Positions 1 through 4,612 of a DNA stretch of 11,467 nucleotides are shown in pieces. The notes beneath the pieces were generated by a model, which did no database searches, had not been told where the DNA came from, and worked only from the letters and a program-made list of their open reading frames with translations. The translations under genes were made by a program, and so were the position numbers. The stretch's first letter is position 1, and each line of letters starts with the position of its first letter. The stretch is taken from positions 1 through 11,467 of the forward strand of contig CAMPJU010000020.1 of NCBI GenBank assembly GCA_946886995.1, read 5' to 3'. Origin of the DNA: an uncultured Lysobacteraceae bacterium (GTDB lineage: Bacteria > Pseudomonadota > Gammaproteobacteria > Xanthomonadales > Xanthomonadaceae).

Positions 1-68
1 CCGGGACGATCTTCTCCAACCCCTCGAAGCAGCAGACCGAGGACTACATCACGGGACGTTTCGGCTGA
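1..68 (+). CDS. pstB: PstB, phosphate ABC transporter ATP-binding protein (3' end only)
   Basis: Only the last 21 codons plus TGA are present; the gene begins outside the window. The reading frame starts at base 3 and ends with a tail containing KQQTEDYITGRFG, which closely resembles the conserved C-terminal tail of PstB proteins (E. coli ends in KKQTEDYITGRYG). PstB is the cytoplasmic ATPase that powers the PstSCAB high-affinity phosphate importer. No catalytic motif (Walker A/B) lies inside the window, so the call rests on this tail and on the next gene being phoU, the usual partner. The stop codon TGA (66-68) shares its final A with the phoU ATG, which indicates translational coupling. Confidence 0.9.
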   Translation, partial: GTIFSNPSKQQTEDYITGRFG

Positions 69-799
69 TGGACAACATTCCCCACGACCACATCCTGCGC
101 AGCGCCGACGCGGACCGCGCGCGGCTGCTCGACGAGATCATGCGCATGGGCGAGATGTCCGCCGCGCAGCTGGAGGCGGCGCTGGACGTCGTCGAGCGCC
201 GAGACGACAAGGCCGCGGCACGCATCATCGAGAACGACGACGCGATCGATGCGCTGGAGCAGCAGGTCGGCCACGAGGTGATGCGACTGGCGCTGAAGGG
301 CCCGCTCGCACGCGACCTGCGCGAACTGCTGGCGGCGCTGCGGGTGGCGTCCGACATCGAGCGGATCGGCGACTACGCCGCCAACGTCGCCAAGCGATCG
401 CTCGCGCTGAACGAGTCGATGCCGCTGCCGCACACGCGCGGGCTGGCGGTGCTCGGCAAGCTCGCCGCGCGCCAGGTGCGCGACGTGATGGAGGCCTGGC
501 GGGCCTGCGATGCCGAAGCGGCGCAGCGGGTACGCGAGCGCGACGCGGAACTGGACGACCTGTACACCGGGCTGTTCCGCGAACTGCTGACGTACATGGT
601 CGAGGACGCCCGGTCGATCACGCCGTGCACCCACCTGCTGTTCATGGCCAAGAACATCGAGCGGATCGGCGACCACGCCACCAACATCGCCGAGAACGTG
701 TGGTTCCTGGTCCACGGCGAGGAGGGGTTGCCGCCCCGGGAGAAGCGGGACCTCACGAACACCGCGACCGACGCCGCGGGCGGCACCGGCGGCGACTGA
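68..799 (+). CDS. phoU: PhoU, phosphate-signalling regulator
   Basis: A 243-residue protein, the normal PhoU length (E. coli about 240). PhoU is a cytoplasmic, peripheral membrane-associated protein that links the PstSCAB importer to the PhoR/PhoB two-component system and keeps the Pho regulon off when phosphate is ample. The protein consists of two PhoU three-helix repeats. Each carries the metal-cluster motif: E98-R-I-G-D102 followed by AANVA, and E198-R-I-G-D202 followed by ATNIAEN. The motifs are exactly 100 residues apart, and 20 bases of DNA at 354-373 and 654-673 are identical. The start at 68 is fixed by the one-base overlap with the pstB stop. The last 15 or so residues (Thr/Asp/Gly/Ala-rich, ending GGTGGD) are a probably disordered tail. 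It is likely co-transcribed with pstB; homologous operons are PhoB-controlled, but the promoter is outside the window. Confidence 0.96.
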   Translation: MDNIPHDHILRSADADRARLLDEIMRMGEMSAAQLEAALDVVERRDDKAAARIIENDDAIDALEQQVGHEVMRLALKGPLARDLRELLAALRVASDIERIGDYAANVAKRSLALNESMPLPHTRGLAVLGKLAARQVRDVMEAWRACDAEAAQRVRERDAELDDLYTGLFRELLTYMVEDARSITPCTHLLFMAKNIERIGDHATNIAENVWFLVHGEEGLPPREKRDLTNTATDAAGGTGGD

Positions 800-816
800 G
801 CCATCCGACGGGTGGC
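800..816 (+). terminator. Small hairpin directly after phoU (possible weak terminator)
   Basis: GCCATCC (800-806) can pair with GGGTGGC (810-816) around a GAC loop, giving seven pairs of which one is a G-U wobble. It starts on the base after the phoU stop, where an operon end would be expected. No run of T follows, so it is not a standard intrinsic terminator. It could be an RNA 3'-end stabiliser, or chance in GC-rich DNA. Confidence 0.25.
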
Positions 817-902
817 AAGGCGAGGCGGGACTTCCGGCACTGCGGGGGCCCCGGGCCGGCGGTAGCATGGCGGTCCCGACGCGGGCCGCGCCCGCACCCA
901 AC
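817..902 (+). other. phoU-hvfA intergenic region, presumed hvfA promoter, no clear boxes
   Basis: The gap between phoU and hvfA (115 bases in all) is the only one in the left half long enough for a promoter. It is extremely GC-rich, with the small palindromes GGGGCCCC (845-852) and CCCGGG (850-855). The best -10-like hexamer is TAGCAT at 863-868 (four of six consensus bases), but no reasonable -35 lies 16-18 bases upstream. I see no convincing Fur, CueR, Pho or ECF-type box. A promoter is expected here because hvfA probably needs expression independent of pst-phoU, but the sequence alone does not locate it. Confidence 0.3.
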
Positions 903-906
903 GGAG
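903..906 (+). promoter_or_regulatory. Ribosome binding site of hvfA
   Basis: GGAG at 903-906 sits 8 bases before the ATG at 915, the best-spaced Shine-Dalgarno in the left half of the window. It decides the start of hvfA in favour of 915 over the in-frame ATG at 867. Confidence 0.75.
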
Positions 907-914
907 CCATCGCC

Positions 915-1343
915 ATGAGCAAGTCCAGCACCAAGCCCGTCGCCGCCGCACTCGGCGCCGCCATCGCCGGCCTCGCGCTTTCCGGGTCCGCGTTCGCGAT
1001 GCAGCCGCTCGCCCAGGGGTACATGTTGGGCGCTGCCGCGGGCGATGCCCACGACCACGAAGCGGGCGAAGGCAAATGCGGCGAGGGCAAGTGCGGCGAA
1101 GGCAAGTGCGGCATGGCGAAGATGGACACCGACCAGGACGGGCGCCTGTCGCAGGCCGAGTTCGCGGCCGCGCACGATGGCGATACCAGCAGGTTCGCCG
1201 CGCACGACCCGGACGGCGACGGCTTCATCAGCGCCGAGGAGATGGCCGCGCACCACGCGAAAAAGGCCGAAGCCACGCCGGCGGACGACAAGGCCGCGAT
1301 GGGTGAAGGCAAGTGCGGCGAGGGCAAGTGCGGCGGGATGTGA
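915..1343 (+). CDS. hvfA: HvfA-like secreted RiPP metallophore precursor with EGKCG repeats and two EF-hands
   Basis: A 142-residue exported protein. Residues 1-28 form a Sec signal peptide: basic start with K3 and K7, Ala/Gly/Leu-rich core 9-24, predicted cleavage after S-A-F-A28. Three EGKCG pentapeptides follow in tandem (52-66), then two canonical EF-hand loops (D71-T-D-Q-D-G...E82 and D98-P-D-G-D-G...E109), a linker with H113/H114, and two more EGKCG repeats (131-140). The only five cysteines (55, 60, 65, 134, 139) are those of the EGKCG motifs. In Haemophilus HvfA, cysteines in this motif are converted by HvfB/HvfC to oxazolone-thioamide groups that bind copper; the same chemistry here is inferred from the motif and the adjacent hvfB and hvfC. 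The precursor would act in the periplasm or outside the cell. The EF-hand pair suggests an added calcium-responsive module. The ORF can be read as just an EF-hand protein, but the EGKCG blocks and neighbours argue otherwise. Confidence 0.88.
   Translation: MSKSSTKPVAAALGAAIAGLALSGSAFAMQPLAQGYMLGAAAGDAHDHEAGEGKCGEGKCGEGKCGMAKMDTDQDGRLSQAEFAAAHDGDTSRFAAHDPDGDGFISAEEMAAHHAKKAEATPADDKAAMGEGKCGEGKCGGM
1068..1112 (+). repeat. Three tandem 15-bp repeats coding EGKCG (N-terminal block of hvfA)
   Basis: Three head-to-tail copies of a 15-bp unit (GARGGCAARTGCGGC) at 1068-1082, 1083-1097 and 1098-1112. They differ only at synonymous positions (GAA/GAG, AAA/AAG), so selection or recent duplication preserves the peptide. 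Each copy presents one modifiable cysteine. Confidence 0.95.
1305..1334 (+). repeat. Two tandem 15-bp repeats coding EGKCG (C-terminal block of hvfA)
   Basis: Two further copies of the same 15-bp unit at 1305-1319 and 1320-1334, close to the end of hvfA and separated from the first block by the EF-hand region. The near-identity of the two blocks makes slippage or recombination that changes repeat number plausible. Confidence 0.95.
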
Positions 1344-2161
1344 TCGCGCCACCGGCCGCGGCGGCGGGCCTGGGCCTGCGCCGCGGCCTGCTCCCTGGAC
1401 TGCGGGACGTCCCCGCCGGCGCGATCGATTTCCTGGAGTGCGCGCCGGAGAACTGGATCGGAGTCGGAGGCCGCCCCGGGGCGGCCTTTTCCGCATTGGC
1501 GGAACGATTCCCGATCACCTGCCACGGGCTGTCGCTGTCGCTCGGTGGCCCGGGGCCGCTGGACGTCGCGCTGGTCGACCAGGTGCGCGGGTTCCTGGAC
1601 CGGTTCGGCGTCGCCGGCTACAGCGAACACCTGAGCTACTGCAGCGACGACGGCCAGCTGTACGACCTGCTGCCCATGCCGTTCACGGACGAAGCCGTGC
1701 ACCACGTCGCGGGCCGCATCCGCGAGGTGCAGGACCGGCTGGGGCGCCGCATCGCGGTGGAGAACATCAGCTATTACGCCGCGCCGTGGCAGGCAATGGA
1801 TGAAGCGGACTTCGTGCTGGCCGTGCTCGACGCCGCGGACTGCGACCTCCTGCTGGACGTCAACAACGTCACCGTCAACGCGCACAACCACGGCTACGAC
1901 GCCCGCGGCTTCGTCGACCGGATGCCGGCCGCGCGCATCGCCGGCTACCACGTCGCCGGCCATTTCGACGATCCGGAAGGGCTCAAGATCGACACCCATG
2001 GCGCGCCCGTGCGCGATGCGGCGTGGGACCTGCTGGCACATGCCTGTGCCGTGCACGGCGTGCGGCCGACGTTGCTCGAACGCGACTTCAACTACCCGCC
2101 GATGGCCGAGTTGCTCGGCGAGGTCGACCGCATCCGCGCGCTGCAGGCGGCCCATGGCTGA
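1340..2161 (+). CDS. hvfB: HvfB-like DUF692 multinuclear non-haem iron-dependent oxidative enzyme (MNIO)
   Basis: A TIM-barrel DUF692/MNIO enzyme, 273 residues if started at GTG 1340. Conserved family blocks are all visible, numbered from this start: APENWIG (36-42), HGLSLSLGG (62-70), SEHLSY with H97, VENISYY with E141, [15 protein letters not shown] with D173 and N175, YHVAGH with H204 and H208, IDTHG with D218 and H220, and LLERDFNYP with E247 and D249. These polar residues form the iron site in this family (MbnB, TglH, HvfB). The expected reaction is O2-dependent conversion of precursor cysteines to oxazolone-thioamide pairs in the cytoplasm before export. The GTG start overlaps the hvfA TGA as GTGA and removes a basic stretch that would overlap the hvfA repeats. 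An upstream in-frame ATG at 1313 (282 residues) is the alternative start. A terminator-like hairpin lies inside the gene at 1468-1490. Confidence 0.92.
   Translation: MIAPPAAAAGLGLRRGLLPGLRDVPAGAIDFLECAPENWIGVGGRPGAAFSALAERFPITCHGLSLSLGGPGPLDVALVDQVRGFLDRFGVAGYSEHLSYCSDDGQLYDLLPMPFTDEAVHHVAGRIREVQDRLGRRIAVENISYYAAPWQAMDEADFVLAVLDAADCDLLLDVNNVTVNAHNHGYDARGFVDRMPAARIAGYHVAGHFDDPEGLKIDTHGAPVRDAAWDLLAHACAVHGVRPTLLERDFNYPPMAELLGEVDRIRALQAAHG
1468..1490 (+). terminator. Intragenic terminator-like hairpin in early hvfB
   Basis: A perfect 20-base palindrome at 1468-1487 can fold as stem AGGCCGCC, loop CCGG, stem GGCGGCCT. The last stem T begins a run of four T (1487-1490). The eight-pair, nearly all-GC stem directly followed by T is the classic intrinsic terminator layout, although the T run is short. 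It sits 125 bases after the hvfA stop and 128 bases into hvfB, so partial termination would give transcripts with hvfA alone and fewer with hvfBC. It also codes for conserved-looking enzyme sequence (GGRPGAAF), so coincidence in GC-rich DNA cannot be excluded. Confidence 0.45.
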
Positions 2162-2912
2162 CAAACCGGACCTTCGCGCGCAGCAGCTCGCGTTCGCCGC
2201 CCACGTCCGCGATCCCGGCGCATGTCCGCCGCCGCCCGGTGTCGAGGAGCGCCGCTTGCGCGTCTATCGCTCGCTGTTCCTCGACAGCATCGGCGGATTG
2301 CTCGCCGGCAATTTCCCGGTGATCCGGCGGACGCTGGCGGATGCCGGCTGGCAGTCGCTGGTGCAGGCCTTCTACACCGGACATCGCTGCACCACCCCGT
2401 TGTTTACCGAGGTCGCCCGCGAGTTCGTCGACTGGCTGGCCGGCCGCGATCCGGAGACCACCGGCGATCCGCCCTGGCTCGCGGAGCTGGCGCACTACGA
2501 ATGGGTGGAACTCGCGCTGCAGATCAGCGAAGCGGACGTTGTGCCGCGTGCAGGCCGCCCCGTCGGCGCCTGCCGGATCGCGTTGTCGCCACTGGCGCGT
2601 CCCCTCGCCTACGCGTGGCCCGTCCACCGCATCGGTCCCGACTTCCGGCCGGCCGACCTGCCCGAAGCCCCGACGCTGCTGCTCGCGCGGCGCGACGGCG
2701 AAGGTGACGTGCGCTTTTCCGCGCTGTCGCCGCTGGTGTACCGCCTGCTGCAACTGCTCGATGGCGACACTGGCGCACGGGACGCCGACGAAGTGCTCGC
2801 GACGCTTGCATCCGAGGCAGGGGCATCCGGCGACGCGGACTTCCTGGCATCGGGCCAGGCGATGCTGGATCGACTGGTGGATGAAGGCACCGTCCTGCGC
2901 ACCCTTTGCTAG
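2154..2912 (+). CDS. hvfC: HvfC-like DUF2063 partner protein of the MNIO enzyme
   Basis: A 252-residue protein. Residues about 7-98 match the DUF2063 (HvfC/BufC N-terminal) pattern: R-L-R-V-Y-R-S-L-F at 35-42, [12 protein letters not shown] at 46-57, W66, F73, P82-L-F, E90-F-V-D-W-L. The C-terminal half (about 105-250) ends in a compact helical, winged-helix-like segment. In known systems this family binds the MNIO enzyme and recruits the precursor, and it is needed for modification; it is not expected to act as a DNA regulator despite old 'DNA-binding domain' labels. The ATG at 2154 is chosen because it overlaps hvfB by 8 bases, is preceded by CAGG (2144-2147), and starts the homologous sequence. 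The rnt gene begins 9 bases after its stop. The DoxX-type hvfD found in some related clusters does not follow. Confidence 0.9.
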   Translation: MADKPDLRAQQLAFAAHVRDPGACPPPPGVEERRLRVYRSLFLDSIGGLLAGNFPVIRRTLADAGWQSLVQAFYTGHRCTTPLFTEVAREFVDWLAGRDPETTGDPPWLAELAHYEWVELALQISEADVVPRAGRPVGACRIALSPLARPLAYAWPVHRIGPDFRPADLPEAPTLLLARRDGEGDVRFSALSPLVYRLLQLLDGDTGARDADEVLATLASEAGASGDADFLASGQAMLDRLVDEGTVLRTLC

Positions 2913-2921
2913 GCTGGCGCG

Positions 2922-3581
2922 ATGACCGACCAGCCCCTCGATCCGGCGCAGGAAGCGCCCGCGGCGCCCGCGCCCGAGCCGCCACGCTCGACCCCGATGT
3001 CACGCCGCTTCCGCGGCTACCTGCCGGTGGTCGTGGACGTCGAGACCGGCGGCTTCGACTGGACGCGCAACGCATTGCTCGAGATCGCCGCTGTCCCGAT
3101 CGAGCTGGACGAAGCCGGCCAGTTGTATCCCGGCGAGACGATCACCACCCACGTGATGCCCGCGCCCGGGACCACCATCGACCCGAAGTCGCTGGAAGTC
3201 ACCGGCATCGACATCGACCATCCGTTCCGCAACGCGCTGGAAGAACGGCCGGCGCTCGACCACGTGTTCGCGCCCGTGCGCGCGGCGTGCAAGCGCCAGG
3301 GTTGCCAGCGCGCGATCCTGGTGGGCCACAACGCGCATTTCGACCTGAACTTCCTCAATGCCGCGGTGGCGCGTACCGCGCACAAGCGCAACCCGTTCCA
3401 CCCCTTCAGCGTGTTCGACACGGTCACCCTGGGCGGCATCGCGTACGGGCAGACGGTGCTGGCGCGCGCCGTCCAGGCCGCCGGCATGGAGTGGAACCAG
3501 GCCGACGCGCATTCGGCCGTCTACGATGCCGAACGCACCGCTGCGCTGTTCTGCCGCATCGCCAACGCCTGGCCGCGTTGA
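2922..3581 (+). CDS. rnt: RNase T, 3'-5' exoribonuclease
   Basis: A 219-residue DEDDh-family exonuclease close in length to E. coli RNase T (215). RNase T trims the 3' ends of tRNA and other stable RNAs in the cytoplasm and acts on single-stranded DNA 3' ends during repair. The motifs are intact: D39-V-E41-T-G (Exo I), G-H-N137-A-H-F-D141 (Exo II), and H197 with Y201-D202-A-E-R-T (Exo III). KRNPFHPF at 155-162 is an RNase T hallmark. The first 25 residues are Pro/Ala-rich and probably disordered. An internal ATG at 2997 would remove them, but N-terminal extensions of this size are common in related bacteria, so 2922 is kept. The 9-base spacing from hvfC suggests read-through transcription from the hvf cassette; no separate promoter is visible, and a functional link to hvf is not implied. 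Confidence 0.93.
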   Translation: MTDQPLDPAQEAPAAPAPEPPRSTPMSRRFRGYLPVVVDVETGGFDWTRNALLEIAAVPIELDEAGQLYPGETITTHVMPAPGTTIDPKSLEVTGIDIDHPFRNALEERPALDHVFAPVRAACKRQGCQRAILVGHNAHFDLNFLNAAVARTAHKRNPFHPFSVFDTVTLGGIAYGQTVLARAVQAAGMEWNQADAHSAVYDAERTAALFCRIANAWPR

Positions 3582-3590
3582 CGTCGCGGG

Positions 3591-3854
3591 TCAGCTTCCC
3601 GGCGATCGCCGGCGGAGCTTCAGCGTCCGCGCGATCCCGTACGCACTGATCGCCACCCAGGCCGCCTCCAGCAGGAACACCGAGACGTTGAACGTCCCCA
3701 GCAGCGAGACCAGCACGCCGCCGGCGCCGAACAGGTTGAGCAGCTGGTAGGGAATGCCGTTGCCGTCGAGCCTGCCGGCCTGCAACAGCAGGAAGCCCGC
3801 GAGGATCATCCCCGTGCCCAGCAGTCCGACCCAGTCGAACCATTCGAGGTTCAT
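3591..3854 (-). CDS. Small three-helix membrane protein, resembling the CBU_0592 family
   Basis: An 87-residue protein with three hydrophobic helices at roughly 6-26, 35-55 and 58-76. Recognisable features are the start MNLEWFDWVGLLG, then AGFLLLQ, PYQLLNLFGAGG, and LLEAAWVAISAYG before a basic cytoplasmic tail (KLRRRSPGS). This pattern (Y-x-x-L-N-x-x-G, then E-x-x-W) resembles the small conserved membrane proteins called CBU_0592 family, whose function is unknown to me. The start is set by the ATGA overlap with the rlmB stop (3851-3854), so it is translationally coupled and probably the last gene of an rnr-rlmB operon. It converges on rnt with 9 bases between the stops. Confidence 0.82.
   Translation of the reverse strand: MNLEWFDWVGLLGTGMILAGFLLLQAGRLDGNGIPYQLLNLFGAGGVLVSLLGTFNVSVFLLEAAWVAISAYGIARTLKLRRRSPGS
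3599..3612. repeat. 14-bp perfect palindrome at the convergent rnt/membrane-protein gene ends
   Basis: CCGGCGATCGCCGG lies just inside the 3' end of the small membrane protein gene, 18 bases past the rnt stop. It could form a short hairpin on either strand at a convergent operon junction. There is no T run on either side, and a tight loop would be needed, so a terminator role is weakly supported. Its core is the octamer GCGATCGC. Confidence 0.3.
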
Positions 3855-4603
3855 GCGCCTGCCCCGCGCTGGCGGACCGCCTCGAACAGGGCGACGCCGG
3901 TCGCCACCGAGACGTTCAGGCTCTCGAATCCGCCGGGCATCGGGATGCTGACAAGGCTGTCGCAGTTTTCGCGGGTAAGCCGACGCATCCCGTCCGCCTC
4001 GCCACCGAGCACCAGCGCGACGTTGCCCCGCATGTCCAGGTCGTAGAGCGACGCGGTGGCCCCGCCTTCCAGTCCGTGGATCCACACGCCCTGCTTCTGC
4101 AGGTCGCGCAGCACGCGTGCCAGGTTGGTCGCGCGGACCACCGGCACCGTGTCAGCCGCGCCGGCCGAGGTCTTGCGCACCGTCGCGTTGACCTGCACCG
4201 CCTTGTCCTTCGGGATGACCACCGCGGTGGCCCCGGCGGCCGCCGCGCTGCGCAGGCACGCGCCCAGGTTGTGCGGATCCTGCACGCCATCGAGCACCAG
4301 GACCAGCGCCTTGCCGGAAGCGGCCTCCACCAGGCCGGGGAGTTCGTCCTCGTCCCAGGTCTTCGCCGCCGCGTAGCGCGCCGCCACGCCCTGGTGGCGC
4401 AGGCCGCCGGCCACGCCGTCCAGCGCCTGCTGCGCGACCCGGCGCACGTCGATGCCCATCCGCCGCGCATTGCCCTCGATCTCGACCAGCCGCGGGTTCT
4501 TCGCCCCGGCCTCGATCAGCACTTCGCGCACGTTGTCCGCGTCGTGCTCGACCGCCGACGCCACCGCGTTGATCCCCGCGATCCACTGGTTGTCCTTGCC
4601 CAT
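3851..4603 (-). CDS. rlmB: RlmB, 23S rRNA (guanosine-2251-2'-O)-methyltransferase
   Basis: A 250-residue SPOUT-class (TrmH-like) methyltransferase that uses S-adenosylmethionine to methylate the 2'-OH of G2251 in the 23S rRNA P-loop. The N-terminal substrate-binding domain opens with IAGINAV (8-14), typical of RlmB. The knotted catalytic domain carries motif 1 (DGVQDPHNLGACLRSA, with N112 and R118), motif 2 (LVLGGEADGMR, 198-207) and motif 3 (S228-L-N-V-S-V-A). Length and motif order are normal. It starts 9 bases after the rnr stop, an arrangement also seen in E. coli (rnr-rlmB), and ends overlapping the small membrane protein gene by four bases. There is no strong Shine-Dalgarno in the 9-base gap, so translation probably depends on coupling to rnr. 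Confidence 0.95.
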   Translation of the reverse strand: MGKDNQWIAGINAVASAVEHDADNVREVLIEAGAKNPRLVEIEGNARRMGIDVRRVAQQALDGVAGGLRHQGVAARYAAAKTWDEDELPGLVEAASGKALVLVLDGVQDPHNLGACLRSAAAAGATAVVIPKDKAVQVNATVRKTSAGAADTVPVVRATNLARVLRDLQKQGVWIHGLEGGATASLYDLDMRGNVALVLGGEADGMRRLTRENCDSLVSIPMPGGFESLNVSVATGVALFEAVRQRGAGA

Positions 4604-4612
4604 CGCGGGATT

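Noticed and set aside
861..868. TAGCAT as the -10 box of an hvfA promoter
   Set aside because: There is only a four-of-six match to the consensus and nothing like a -35 at the required distance, so it is mentioned in the intergenic entry but not called.
867..914. Upstream in-frame ATG at 867 as start of hvfA
   Set aside because: It would add 16 residues before the signal peptide, has no Shine-Dalgarno, and the GGAG at 903-906 points to the ATG at 915.
915..1343. hvfA as a DUF2282 bufferin (BufA1) precursor or a plain EF-hand calcium protein
   Set aside because: The cysteines all sit in EGKCG motifs as in HvfA, unlike the spaced four-cysteine layout of DUF2282 proteins. A plain EF-hand protein would not explain the repeats or the hvfB/hvfC overlap.
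1800..2153. Upstream in-frame ATG at 1800 as start of hvfC
   Set aside because: The extra sequence is hvfB read in another frame (Thr/Arg/Ser-rich). The DUF2063 homology begins just after the ATG at 2154.
44..2164. 706-codon open frame on the minus strand
   Set aside because: It is antisense to phoU, hvfA and hvfB, which all have clear family motifs. The translation is low-complexity and shows no family.
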